Below, piece by piece: positions 11,390-22,529 of a stretch of DNA of 64,000 nucleotides (position 1 is its first letter; every line of letters starts with the position of its first letter). The position numbers and the translations under genes are program-made. Source of the stretch: Patiria miniata (Eukaryota; Echinodermata; Asteroidea; Valvatida; Asterinidae). The stretch covers positions 4,092,001-4,156,000 of the forward strand of contig NW_024037065.1 in assembly GCF_015706575.1 (NCBI RefSeq), read 5' to 3'. The notes under the pieces are model-generated. The model had not been told where the DNA came from, searched no databases, and was given only the letters and a program-made list of their open reading frames with translations.

Positions 11390-13730
11390 TTCTGTTCGTC
11401 GGTGCAATTATTCTACAAAGAGTTGGGGAGCATTTAGAACTCACGTTTGGCGTAGACATAGCAATGAGGGTGGAGAATTAGATGGCAACATTTAGGATAA
11501 CTCAAGTATCGGTAGCAGTGCCAGAGATAGTGAGAACTCTGATTGAGATGTCATTGATGATGAGCAAGAGATAGGCCATGACAAAACCTTTCTTGAAAGA
11601 AGGATTGGTAAATATTCTTTGCCACTCCAGGCTCGACATGGTCTGACTGATGTGGCTCTGACGTCAGTTCTTGCTGAAACTTCACTTCTTATCAAAGATG
11701 TTATTTCAGCTGCTCAAAATGAGTTACTTTGTTGCTCCTGTAGATGTTCAGGAAAATGGCAGTACCATGGCTTTACTAGATAGAACATTTGAAGAAATAT
11801 TTGACAATTGCCAAAGCCGTCGCAGACGCATGAGAATGTATAAAGAAACGTTTGGTTTCATTAAACCAGTCGGTGTAACTCTTGGTCACAAAACTTTACA
11901 CACCAAGGGCAAGATAAAACGTGTCAACAGAGTTGGATACTATATTCCTTTCATACAGAACTATCAACAGTTTTTGAATTTACCAGAGGAACAAAGGTTT
12001 GTTGCAAATCCACACCAAAGCAACAACAACATGATGTATGATATTTGCGACGGTCACAACATGATTATCCGTAATCACAACATGTTACAAAGAAACCCTC
12101 GTGCACTTACCTTCATACTACACTGTGATGTCATAGAAATTGTGAACCCCATAGGGGTACATGTTAAGAAGCACAAATTGTCTATGTTTTACTGGGTCTT
12201 GGGAAATCTTCCCCCCGAATACCGTTCCCGTCTCACAAGCATTCAGTTGCTTGCAGTTGCAAAAACACAGGATCTGAGACAGAACAATTCGGGTTGTAAG
12301 AAGCTGTTGCGAGACTTTGTAGCTGCTGTGAATTGCCTTGAAAATGGTGGTGTGCTGTTGCAAATTAACGGCCGAAAACAATTAGTGGAAGGATTTCTGG
12401 CTATTTGTCCTTGCGATACTCCTGCAGCACAATCGCTGGGTGGTTTCAAAGAGGGTGTGGGGTTTGCATTTAAAGCATGTAGAACCTGCAACATTTCAAA
12501 GGAAGACATGAAAAGAAAGCTAGATGAAAGTGAAGTCTCACTAAGAGTTGAAGAAGTACATAGGGAAAGATGCAGCCTCATGCAAGATCTTACCCCTGCT
12601 GCCTTTACATACTGGAACAAAATGTGGGGCATTAATTCTTCCAGTTGTTTGCTCGCTATTGCTAACTTTCCTCTCTGCTCAGCCTTGGTCCATGACCCAA
12701 TGCATGTATTCCTTGAAGGGTTGGTCCCTAATGAGATGAAGCTTATGCTGTTTGAGTTCATTGTTGTTGATGAGATTTCACACTGGAATGGCTTAATGGA
12801 AACTTGCACACTTTCAATACACATACTTAGAGGAGGATACGAAAGTTATTCCTCTTGATAAAGGTCACTTGCATAGAGAGAGCATTCAGCAGACAGCAGC
12901 ATCAATGCATACTCTTTCTGTCATTTTGTCCTTTATCATTAGACCTTGTATTCCTCAAGGAAATGTCAAGTGGTTGAATTTTCTTCGTTTGGTGAAGATC
13001 ATGCTTCTGTGGGCCGTAACACAGTGGGCCAACTGCAAAAAATGATCTACACACATCATAGTGTATTCCTAGAGGAATATTTCACACCCAAGATGCATTA
13101 CTGTGTACACATACCTTATCAGATTTTGAAGTATGGCCCTGCTCGGTATCACTGGTGTATGCGGTTTGAGGCTAAACACACTAACACCAAATCAAGGAAG
13201 TGGAAAATTTATAAAAACCTCCCAGTTAGTGTCTGTAGGAAACATCAATTGCTTATGTGTCACACACAGTCAAGTAATAAAAATAACTATTTGTATGAAG
13301 GAGACACAGTGAGTGAAGGATCAGAGGTGTTATTGCATGACAGGTTTCCTCAGCTTGTAGAACAGTTGTGTGCTGAAACTGGTTTGGATGCCCTCAGAGA
13401 TCCAGCAGCATTTGTGTACCTTACAGACAATGTAAAAATTCATGGTCATAGATTTCGTCCAGGATGCTGTTTGAGGCTCGGTTATGATGATGAAGAGGTT
13501 CCAAGTTTTGGAAAATTGATGGAAATTCTTGTCGTTCATCAAGACAAGTTTTTGTTGTTGTAGATGAGATGTGCGTTGATTATTTCGAAGAGCATGCACT
13601 GTGTTTTGTTTTGCGGAGCTCGGGCAACCGTGTCATTGCTCCTTACCACAAACTGAGTTCAAAATGGCCTTTGAGCTTTCACCAGTATTCGAAACATTTT
13701 GCCATCATCAATCAGTACTCGCATCTTTGA
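11390..13730 (+). pseudogene. DDE-type transposase pseudogene (EnSpm/CACTA-like?), multiple frameshifts
   Basis: Remains of a large transposase. The N-terminal part (11390-11700) has a C2H2-like finger (C-x4-C-x12-H-x4-H, around FRTHVWRRH) and two in-frame stops. The longest piece (about 11730-12800) carries conserved blocks such as HKLSMFYWVLGNLPPEYRS, CDTPAAQSLGGFKEGVGFA with CRTCN, and DPMHVFLEGLVPNEMKLML. The last of these resembles the D-x-M-H...EG block of tnp2-like transposases. The C-terminal piece has ARYHWCMRFEAKHTNTKS. Frameshifts lie near 11740, 12800, 13020 and 13545; after the last the frame runs on to a TGA at 13728-13730. The superfamily assignment is inference from memory. 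No terminal inverted repeats were found. Confidence 0.75.
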
Positions 13731-14791
13731 AATTCAATATACTTTCTTAACTCATCAGCCTCCACCGTAAGACATTTAAGAGGGGCAAAACAAGTTACCA
13801 GTGGACAACTCACATCATCAGAGCGGATATCGGCTGTGTACACAGTAAACGGAAACGGTGCTAAAACAGTGCCTTGCGGAGCTCCAGTACTAGATGTTAT
13901 AGTTTCTAGTACTGGAGCTCCGCAAGGCACTGTTTTAGCACCGTTTTAATTGATGGACATGAAATAGAACGTGTTGCCGAGTATAAATATCTTGGAGTTG
14001 TTTTTGATGATAGGTTACACTGGAGCAACCATGTGAGTCATGAAGGTAAAAGATTGAACTCAAGAATGTACTGTTTGAGGAAACTGAACACATTTGATGT
14101 CAGGAAGGAAATCAAGACAATATTCAATAACTCGGTTATTTGTAGTGTATGGACCTATTGTTTGTTATGTTGGGCTGGAAATACCGATAAGAAAGTGAAC
14201 AAATTAATAGACGATACCATCAAACGAGCTAGTAGGATACTCGGTGAGTGTTTGCCATCAGTGGACACGGTCTACGACCAACGGCTGTGTGACAAGCTAC
14301 AACTGGTGTGGGGAGATGCTGAGCATCCGCTCCACAACCGATTTAAGGATAACATCATTCCACGCAGCGGAAGACTGAGACCAGTGGTTGCACACAAACC
14401 GATATTCTTCATTTTTTCACAGGCAAGGCCATTAAATGTCGTAATGATGATTTTACAAGATGTTTTTTATCCAAAGGATTAATTTATTCTGGTATCTGAG
14501 AAGCAACGGGTTTTCACAGTTTTTGACATATTTTTTATACTTAGTCCTTTATCCTGGTTCTACTTTGGGAATGGGTTTTGCATTAATTTCACATGTGTTA
14601 CGCCCCAAATTTGTTTAGTGCTTTATACTGTATGCAATTGAAATGTTTTGATGTGATTGTGTAATTATTTCCTGAATATTGTAGCGTATGTTGAATTTTT
14701 TTTATATTTTTAATGAGAAACTACAACTTGTAATTTCCAGTTTTGGAATTTAATAAAGTTTATCTATTTATCTATCTATCTATCTATATCT
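13731..14791 (+). mobile_element. Non-LTR retrotransposon fragment (CR1/Rex-like RT) with inverted 5' portion
   Basis: The plus strand from 13950 to 14482 codes for the C-terminal end of a reverse transcriptase ORF (VAEYKYLGVVFDDRLHWSNHV, then a region with FNNSVICSVWTYCLLCWAG). The 3' UTR follows and ends in AATAAAG plus a (TATC)n tail at 14757-14791, the usual 3' tail of CR1-like elements. The minus strand from 13930 down to 13731 codes for an earlier RT block (STGAPQGTVLAPF, then YTADIRSDD). The two parts meet head to head at a 42-bp inverted repeat, as in 5'-inverted insertions. The FADD-box region between them is missing. The piece abuts the transposase pseudogene directly. Confidence 0.8.
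13853..13946. repeat. Perfect 42-bp inverted repeat with 10-nt spacer
   Basis: Left arm 13853-13894 and right arm 13905-13946 are exact reverse complements around the spacer TGTTATAGTT. Both arms code for the same RT block (GAPQGTVLAPF) in opposite directions. It forms the inversion joint of the surrounding non-LTR element. Confidence 0.97.
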
Positions 14792-14799
14792 AAGAAACT

Positions 14800-15009
14800 C
14801 CAGAGAAATCACAAAATGATGACCATAATTTGCACATGTTTGTTCGCCACATAGGTCAGCTATACCAGAAGTACATGATGCCTGTTTTCAAGGTGTGGGA
14901 TTATAAGAGCATGGTGGTTTGGAATAGCATGGAGGTGATAATGCAGAAAGGTATTTTAAATTTGGTTCAAGTACAGTCTAATAATGGGTTTAAATCCTGT
15001 GGGGAATAG
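14800..15009 (+). other. Open frame of unknown origin beside the CIDE-N-like exon
   Basis: A plus-strand frame after the (TATC)n tail is open for about 65 codons (HNLHMFVRHIGQLYQKYMM, then FKVWDYKSMVVWNSMEVIMQ) and ends at TAG. Its composition is protein-like, with no repeats. I do not recognise it. It could be an exon of the gene or element that the non-LTR fragment entered. Confidence 0.25.
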
Positions 15010-15520
15010 ACAGGGATATATTTCTCCGATTCTGCAGGACCATTTAGTGGGGATTCAAATAATCCAATCCCACCAAACAAAGTATGTGGTATTCATGGAA
15101 TAACATGTAAAAACTATAATGATTAGTTAGCACTTCAGCATTAATACAATTAGGAATTACAAATTGGGGGGACATTACTTTTTGTCCTCTTTTGAGAGAC
15201 TTATGGGACATTCTATAAACTTGGGGTCCAAAAGTGTGATATTTTGTGCCCCTTTTACACCTAACCTGAGTGCAATTTGATATGGAAATATAATTAACTT
15301 CAAACTTTGTTATTTGTTTAGCGGGCATTACATAATCACTGTTGGATGTAGAAGGCATTAAAGAATGTGTTTTGAATTAACAAAATAGTATGTCAGATGT
15401 AAAAGGGACACTAAAAGTCCTTCCCTACTATGGCAGAGTTACTGAAGATAAGCATTCTTTCCAAACAAACTCAAATCATCCGTTCAAAATAGCATTCTAT
15501 ATTAATCTTGTTACTTCTAG

Positions 15521-15772
15521 ATGGAGCCAAGTTGAGTGTAAGGGCATGTCGTGTTGTTCTGGAAGAAGATGGCACTCAGATAGACGACGACTAGGTACTC
15601 ATGGCTGTACAGTCGCAAACCTTGATGTTACTTGGCAGTGAGGAGCAGTGGGAGTCAGCATCTGCTAGACAGCCATTTGACGAGTTGACCACCTACATTG
15701 AGCAGAATAGTGTTCATCCAGGAAGCACTGCATCATGCATATCAACTGAGAAATTACCAAGCATCTGCCCAA
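15521..15772 (+). pseudogene. CIDE-N (CAD/DFF-type) domain exon with an in-frame stop
   Basis: The exon is bounded by an acceptor (TTACTTCTAG) and a donor (GTAAGT at 15773). The frame gives GAKLSVRACRVVLEEDGTQ, then IDDD, a TAG at 15592-15594, then VLMAVQSQTLMLLGSEEQW. This follows the second half of the CIDE-N domain of DFF/ICAD and CAD proteins, where VLEEDGTxVDD is followed by an acidic residue and ends near a conserved Glu-x-Trp. CIDE-N mediates CAD/ICAD pairing in apoptotic DNA fragmentation. The TAG replaces the acidic residue, so the exon is a pseudogene, a variant allele or holds a base error. Some 50 Ser/Thr-rich codons follow before the donor. The first half of the domain was not found upstream. 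Confidence 0.6.
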
Positions 15773-16079
15773 GTAAGTTTTATCTCAGTTCATGTTGTTG
15801 TTTTGAACAAATTTTAAATAGCACACAATCATTGCTCAACAAAATTTTAAGGATACAGGCGATATTGGCGAGGGGCATAGGCATGAGTTTAATAGGCAGG
15901 GGCGTCTTCATGTGAATTTCAAGCAAATGCATTGTTTTCCAAGCAAAAAAAAGAAAATAATTGGCAAGAGGTGAAAGGCGTTATGCAACAATTGTAAAAA
16001 TAAAAAAACCAAAACTACCTAATTATTTTGAAATACCTTGCTTTACTGTGACTGACATGAAGTGAATTATAGTACATTA

Positions 16080-16420
16080 CGTGAACATCCCTCTAAAACC
16101 CAACCCGAGTGAACACACGGGCTACTCGGGTTGGTACGCACCAAATTCACGTAGTTTAAGTAGACTTCCTGGTACGGTTTGACCTTTGGCATAGAATTAT
16201 GTAAAGGTCACATAAATATGGAAATATGTAGATATAAATATGAATGTATGGGGTTATGAAATTCTGGGCACAGTTTGACTTAATGAATGGATGAGATGAA
16301 TAGGGAATAGGTGTGGGTAAGGAACCGGGTACAGTTTGACCTATTCCATGGGAAAGATTGCATAAGGTATGGAAAAAATATTACAATTTCAATAGAATAT
16401 GTATGTACATGTAATTGCAA
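16080..16420. repeat. Short repeated words (GTACRGTTTGACCT) and a small hairpin
   Basis: A hairpin around ACCCGAGT...ACTCGGGT lies at about 16102-16132. The word G-T/C-ACRGTTTGACYT occurs near 16173, 16269 and 16330. No gene was seen. Confidence 0.5.
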
Positions 16421-16628
16421 CTGAGTGGTGCAATGTGAACGAACAGCTGGTCGGATCTTGACAATAGACGGGAAGTGTTGTTGTATAACTGTCCATGTGG
16501 TCAGTGGACTATGGATTGGTGGTTAATCCGATCGATTGCGCACGAGCCTAGTGGGCTGTCGGCACGTTATGTGGGGATTAATACCGGACAATGGGCTGTA
16601 AATGGTGCGCGAATTGGGGCACAGTGCA

Positions 16629-16838
16629 CTACCGATCTCCAAAGTGAATTTCTTGCGACGGTGCAATCCTTAGTGAAACATAAATATCTTTGGCCTTGAT
16701 GGCATCATTGATGTTCTTGTGGATTACTTCCCATGCTTCCTTTGAAAGTCCTTGGCCGTCTTCACTTGAAAGTGCCAACGCCTCCCTCAGGAGAACAATG
16801 TCCAGGCCGGGATAAAATCGAGCAGTCTTCTTGCAATT
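16629..16838 (-). CDS. Minus-strand exon candidate, unknown (Myb/SANT-like N-terminal segment?)
   Basis: The frame opens directly after a strong acceptor (minus-strand AATTTTTTCAG, exon start 16838) and runs 69 codons to TAG at 16629. It reads KTARFYPGLDIVLLREALAL, then EDGQGLSKEAWEVIHKNIND. The pattern LDIVLLREAL...W..I resembles N-terminal segments of metazoan transposon-linked proteins with a Myb/SANT-like fold. That resemblance is weak. A donor may lie before the TAG. The function is unknown. Confidence 0.4.
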   Translation of the reverse strand, partial: NCKKTARFYPGLDIVLLREALALSSEDGQGLSKEAWEVIHKNINDAIKAKDIYVSLRIAPSQEIHFGDR

Positions 16839-16965
16839 CTGAAAAAATTAAAACAAATAAACAAAATTAAAAAGAAAGTTATGTTTTTGGGAAAAGTTTT
16901 ACAAATTTCTGGAAGACAAAACGTAGGCCTAACATTAGGTAGCCCTGCCTACCCTAGGCCCAGCC

Positions 16966-17234
16966 CTAGTCAATGGCCCGCACTGAGTAGACTCTACATG
17001 CTGGGCCATACAGATATTGTTTCCCAAAGTTGAGGATTTGAAAATAAAAAAGAACCAACAATTTCATTGCAATCATTCCAACTAATACTCGAAGGGTGGG
17101 TTCACTTACCCGTACCTCTCAATATTCCCCCAAAATTAGGAGTTTCCCGTGCTTTCTTCTGGTGAAATTTGTCTCTTAAAAAAAAAATTGTCAACCCAGC
17201 ATGTAGAGTCTACTCAGTGTGGGCCATAGACTAG
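16966..17234. mobile_element. Small inverted-repeat element (MITE-like)
   Basis: Arms at 16966-17005 and 17195-17234 are reverse complements at 38 of 40 positions (core GAGTAGACTCTACATGCTGG) and flank 189 bp of noncoding DNA. Flanking sequences also share CCTAGGC words. The size and symmetry fit a non-autonomous DNA transposon or foldback element. No clear target duplication was seen. Confidence 0.75.
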
Positions 17235-18124
17235 GACTACCCTAGGCCTAGCACTAGCAGCAGCACTAGCTGAGACATAGTTCTCACTCATTCTTTTTCA
17301 ATCAAATTTTCAAGATTTATTAGGCAAAGTAAAAAAAAAACCACGTTTCTCGTCCCCACCCGCTTCCTTTTTGGAGGCAGCCTGGATTTTCTTTTTCTTT
17401 TCTTTTTTTGGAAAATGCAGTAAAAAACACCGAAAAAGTCCACACATTCATCGGAAAATAAATCCCAATAGGGGCCTACCAAAACAACTAAATGACACTG
17501 TAAATATGTTCCCTTCTCTTGTCCAACTTGTCTTGCATTTCAAAAAGTGTCTTTGTGAAAACACTAACGGTTGCAAGACATTTTTAAATGGTGGCCATCT
17601 TGAAAAAAAATTAAAATAAAAAGCCCCTCTTCCCTTTTTTTACAAAAACCCGGACGAGAAACATTTTTTTTTCATTCGGCCTTAGCGTGCAACTTCTTGC
17701 ATCATTTTGTCAATGTCAGCTCAGCTTCACTAGGCAAAAAAATTTAACACCATGAAAAAACATGGCTGGTCCTTCTTAAGTTTAGTAAAAAATGTGTAGT
17801 CCCTGCTGTAGCTGTAGCCAAGCGCATAGGCCTGGGCTACGTGCACTAACTTAATGCTAAACAAGGCTGAACGTAACGTTACAAGAATTTATCCCTCCAT
17901 TGCAAGACAAAAATACGCAACCAAAATACAGTTACACACATCGTACCCAATCAAACATGAATGCTGACATTCTAAACTATATGACCGATTCATACTTGTG
18001 CTTTTCGCTTGAAATTTAGACAAAATTACTGACTTTTTACTATCCGTTTTCACTTACGTTTAGCAGAGCTGTTATTCATGTTGACGACGATTTACAGACT
18101 GAACCGATAGTGTAAAAGTCATAC

Positions 18125-18156
18125 TGCGCATGCACGCACAAAAAGTGATGACGTCA
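18125..18156 (+). promoter_or_regulatory. Promoter-like cluster: NRF1-like and CRE sites
   Basis: TGCGCATGC at 18125-18133 resembles an NRF1 site, and a perfect CRE (TGACGTCA) lies at 18149-18156, about 100 bp upstream of the decayed ORF beginning near 18250. Such pairs are common in TATA-less metazoan promoters. Which transcript they would serve is unknown. Confidence 0.35.
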
Positions 18157-18369
18157 GAGCCACTAAAAGTCGTCGTTCCGCTAACCGTGCGTAATTGAAA
18201 CCTCGCTAATATTACACTGTTGACACCCGATTATTATTTTTTCGATCGTGGCATGTTTATAGTAAAGATGCTTCCACTGAATAAAAATTTGAGCCCAGCT
18301 GGAATTTCTACCATCGTGCAGGAAAGAATCAGAAAGGTAATGTTGACAAGAATGGCCTCAGAACTGATA

Positions 18370-20157
18370 TGGAAGTCAAAGTAGACAGATCCCATCCTGA
18401 ATCGCTAGTTCCATCAATTCCTTTAAAAAACATAGTTTTTGATACCATGCATGGACTAGCACCTGCCGTTGAGAAGTTGCTAACTCTAGAAATAGAAAAA
18501 AATATGTCAGAGGGAAATAAAAGTGCCCAGGTTGGCTGTAACAGAGATTCGTCAAGGCAGCTTCTTGATAATTTTGTTTCGAACATAAATAAGAGGGGAA
18601 TAAATTAGGGGAATTTCCACATTCGGTTCGACAGAAGTGGCAAATGGGAACAAATTACACTGAACAAGGTTCATGCTCTAGGAATTATAAGCCCTGCACC
18701 TGTGGGGAGAGAAACCGACTTTCCACACGTGCTTAAAAATGTAGTTTCCAAACGACCGCATCTCCACATTATTCCTGACTGCGTAAAAGCAGTAGTAGAT
18801 GTTGACAAGGTTGTCACTGAATTGATCTTGTTGAGACTATTTGGGATTGTATTTATCACATGTATTCTATATTGAAGGATGAACCAACACCCACATTGCT
18901 TGAAGGAAAGCCCGTTGGATCAAAGCATCCCAGTGATTTTGTTTGGGGCTATAGCAGTCCGGTAAAATCTCAGTACAAAAAATATGCAAAATGCTTTTAC
19001 CAGCTGTTTTGCAAACGCTATACGTGGAAAAACTTAACTCCCTACATGGTGAAATTTATAGATTACGCCAGACATTTAGTGCAATGTTTAGATTTTCCCA
19101 TGAACAGATTTCAGGCTGAGGGTGGTGAACATTTAAATTATGTTCACAGTAGGTTTTACTTTCAGCACACTACACGGCATGGTGGCAAAGTTAAAATTGA
19201 CCCACAACTGTCACTTCTATCCACAATGTACAAGAGATTGTACTACGAAATCAATTTCAAAGTCTTTGTGTCTAAACACAGGGCAGCATGTAAGATACAG
19301 GCTGTGTTTAGAGGGTATCTTACTCGGACAATCTTGAAACGTGCTGTGCATGGTGACAAGACAGTCCAGATATCAAATTACTTTGAAGCTTTGGATCAAA
19401 TTCAGGAGATGCACTATCCATCAAGCCAGTGCAGGCAAACAAACAAGGGCATTTTCTCAAACTTAACATTCGTTCTAGTTGGTTCAGTACCCACTCAATC
19501 TGGAATTAAGTGGACCCAGGAGAAACTGGACCAGACTATTACATCACATGGTGGGAAAGTTGCCAACAGCTTGCCAGGAAACACTAAGGGCCGGTCCACA
19601 AAATATATCACATTCTCGTTAATGGCAAAGCAATTTCAAAATTAGGTAACGTTCCGGATGTAATCAGAGATGGGCTCCATCGCAGATACATTATTTTAGA
19701 TTATTATTTCCAGTGAATTGCACAGAACACCCTACTCAACGAGGACAAGTTCAAACCTGATCTTGGCTCACTTTTAGAACATGTCAACCAGGAGCCAAGT
19801 CTGCATTCTCAGCACTTCTGTAAAAAAGCTCGTACGTTAAGTATTATTAAGAAGACGAGGAACAAATACAAATCACATTAAGAACTGAATGGTCAAAGAG
19901 TCGAAAGAAATCCTGCTGTTTTTTATGCAAATTTGAAAAAAAAAAAGATAATCGGTAAGAACGCTTCTTTTTTAGAACATGTTTGGTTGTTTAGCCATTT
20001 TTGTAAGGAGTTCAGAAACTTACCGAATGACAAAAAGAGGCATATATCTGATTTGTGGAAGGAAAAACAACAGAGAGTTATTCGACAGGAGAGACGGCTA
20101 AAGGAACTTTGTAAGTATAATAAAGTTCACTATCCTCTATTTAAGAAAGTGTAAGGT
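18370..20157 (+). pseudogene. Transposase-like ORF with IQ motif and BRCT domain (decayed)
   Basis: Coding remains spread over three frames. The first part (18370-18606) has IPLKNIVFDTMHGLAPAVEK, like the D-x-x-H block of some transposase-derived families, and ends at an in-frame TAG after which coding resumes. A frameshift near 18840 leads into a 261-codon open piece (18860-19645). It contains MVKFIDYARHLVQCLDF, FQAEGGEHLNYVHSRFYF and QHTTRHGG blocks, a canonical IQ motif (IQAVFRGYLTR, near 19301-19333) and the start of a BRCT domain (FSNLTFVLVGS, then HGGKV). A frameshift near 19610 continues the BRCT (LGNVPDVIRDG, RRYIILDYYF), followed by a TGA near 19713. A basic, Trp-containing tail (19933-20154, LPNDKKRHISDLWKEKQQ) could be an HMG-box relic. 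I recall similar uncharacterised invertebrate proteins but cannot name the family. Confidence 0.6.
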
Positions 20158-20159
20158 AC

Positions 20160-21400
20160 AGTTTATGTAATCTTTGTAACATTTACCAGCGTTTTCATTT
20201 GAATGAGCATACAGTATACATGTACTGCAAATTTCAATGCAGTAAATAAATGTTATTGAATTGGTTAACTGGTACAAATTGTACTAATTGCTTTCATAAC
20301 ACCAGAGGAAATACAATGAAAACCAAAAGGAGGATTTTATCCTGTCAATTGAATATTTGGTCTACCAGTACTTGTTCACGTACATATATGTACGATATGC
20401 AGTGATGTACATGTACAGTGTACATTATCTCGGATACCCTTATGCCCCCGTCCCCATCGGATTACATTGTTAGCTTGTACTTCAATAAATGTTTTTTTTT
20501 CTGCTATGCAAGATTGAAATTCTTGTATATGTATACAATATAGTGCGTTCTGGTTATGGTGCTGTGCGGTTATAGCGCTCAATTTTGTTCGTACCCATTG
20601 CGGGGAGCGTTATAAGGGGAATCACTGCATTAACTTTAGGAGGACATGTGGCCTTTGTTCAGTTTAGCTCATCCTTTTGTTTGAGCTTGTGACCTTGTTT
20701 TTCATATTTATTCTTTTACAATGTAGCTATAGCTTAGTATCATTTACTGTATTTGTATTCTTCTATTTTCTCATTCTAAATAGTTTATTCTGTTCTTTAG
20801 AGTGTATGTTCATTAATTTACTTAACACATGGCAATATTTGTAGCCTTTTATTCCTCTGGTGTTCTTTTATAAAGATATTTTTGGCTCTGTCTGGAAAGC
20901 ATTCTAGAGCATTAGGCCTACGTTATATGAAATCTGTGCAAAAACCTGCCTTTTCCACATTCTATATATAGATAGCAAACACAAATGTATTATAAAATAT
21001 AGTTTTATCAACCAAAAGAATATACAGTGTAGCTGCAGAAAATCAAGAAGCCGAACTTTGCCGGGTGTATTATGTGCATGCTCGTATCTTGCCAGATATT
21101 TTGCACCATACTCAGTTATTTCATTCGTGTAGGAATAAATCACAACTGTTGTGTATCCATAATTGTGCTTTTAAAACGTACACATATCTTGTATACATGT
21201 CTACATGTACTTGATACACTTACATGTGGTATGCATACATACTCCTGGATCATTTCTACTATTTGTGGAATGTGAATTTCCATGGAAGATATACAAAACA
21301 GAGTTACAATGGATGTCGACTCAGGTGCAGCTCATCAACAGTTAATGTGGGGTATTTAGATAACTATCAGTCCAGAACTTGCCATTTTTGAGAGGGGAGT
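20160..21400. other. Noncoding, AT-rich
   Basis: No exon or repeat structure recognised beyond scattered TACATGTA words. Confidence 0.5.
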
Positions 21401-21404
21401 CTTA

Positions 21405-21831
21405 AGGCGAGCCATCAGATAACAGACCGTTCGGGTACCGGGTCCGGTATGCTAATTTCTTTCACCCCAATCGGTACGAAGCCAGAAGCCTACCGGTCAC
21501 TGAAGCGTGACGCCCCAATCGGTCCAAACTGGTGACTCAGGGTTTCACAATAGGCAACATAAATTGAAGTCTGGCCATTGTTGGAGGATTATTCAGCCCA
21601 CTGGGATTACCAGCGGCAACTTCTATGAAGCTCATCACAGTCACTGTTGCCTACTGGAGGATTAGCGCGTCGCAAATTGGTTCCTTTGTGATAAGCCAGA
21701 GCCATGGTGCAGAAGCCTGGTGGAGTTAATCCAGGCCGATCGGTTCCATGCAAGGTCCCAATCCCTTCAACATACTGGGCGGGCTCAACCCCGAACGGTC
21801 CGGGGAGGGATTCTAATTTGAGGGCTCGCCT
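21405..21831. mobile_element. MITE-like element with AGGCGAGCC termini
   Basis: A 427-bp unit, richer in GC than its flanks. It begins AGGCGAGCC (21405-21413) and ends GGCTCGCCT (21823-21831). A second pair of inverted words, GACCGTTCGGG and CCCGAACGGTC, lies 10-25 bp inside each end. There is no coding content. A target duplication is not clear (TTA left, AAA right). Confidence 0.65.
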
Positions 21832-22529
21832 AAAATACTGTCTACACTTCTTCCAAATTTTACCAGGAATAATTTTTTATTTATTTAATGACACTTACAT
21901 GTATATGGTCAAAGTAGGAAACTAAGAACAGTTTTTGTATAATATATAAACATTGATGCATGGAGAAACAGGAATTGCCATTTCTTTTGTGAACATCTGA
22001 TTGAGTTATCTGAATGTTACACTTAACCATTTTTTAAAAAACAAATGGGAATGTTCCATTTCTTATGAGTTATGGGTAAACAGTTAGTTTATAGTTTTAT
22101 GTAGAGACTGACACGTAATTTAATTGACGTATCGACGTACAGAACTGACTTTTTCTTTGATGAAAATTGAACATAAATATATTTCTTTTTCCCTTTGTAC
22201 GTACATCATACATCTAGTCAAATACACGTGCTTGTTAAAAAAAAACATGCAGTAAAAGAAACAATGTTTAAAACCATTTATAGTTTGGTATCATGGAATT
22301 TGTGTTCACTGTCATCAGTAATTCAATATACGTCTACATTGATGCTAAAAAAGAAAGTCAGTCTTCTTACATTTTCTTATATGCAGTGTGTGTTGTAAGA
22401 TATGTTTCGTGGTTATTTTGTATTTACATGTATTTGTTTAAACTGGTATTAAGCACTAGAGCAGCTGACTAGTTCAGGCCAAAAATGGACCAGCAAAAAG
22501 TATTCAATTTTCATTTTTAAGTGTTATGT

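Noticed and set aside
12243..12824. 193-codon minus-strand frame
   Set aside because: Antisense to the conserved transposase region on plus.
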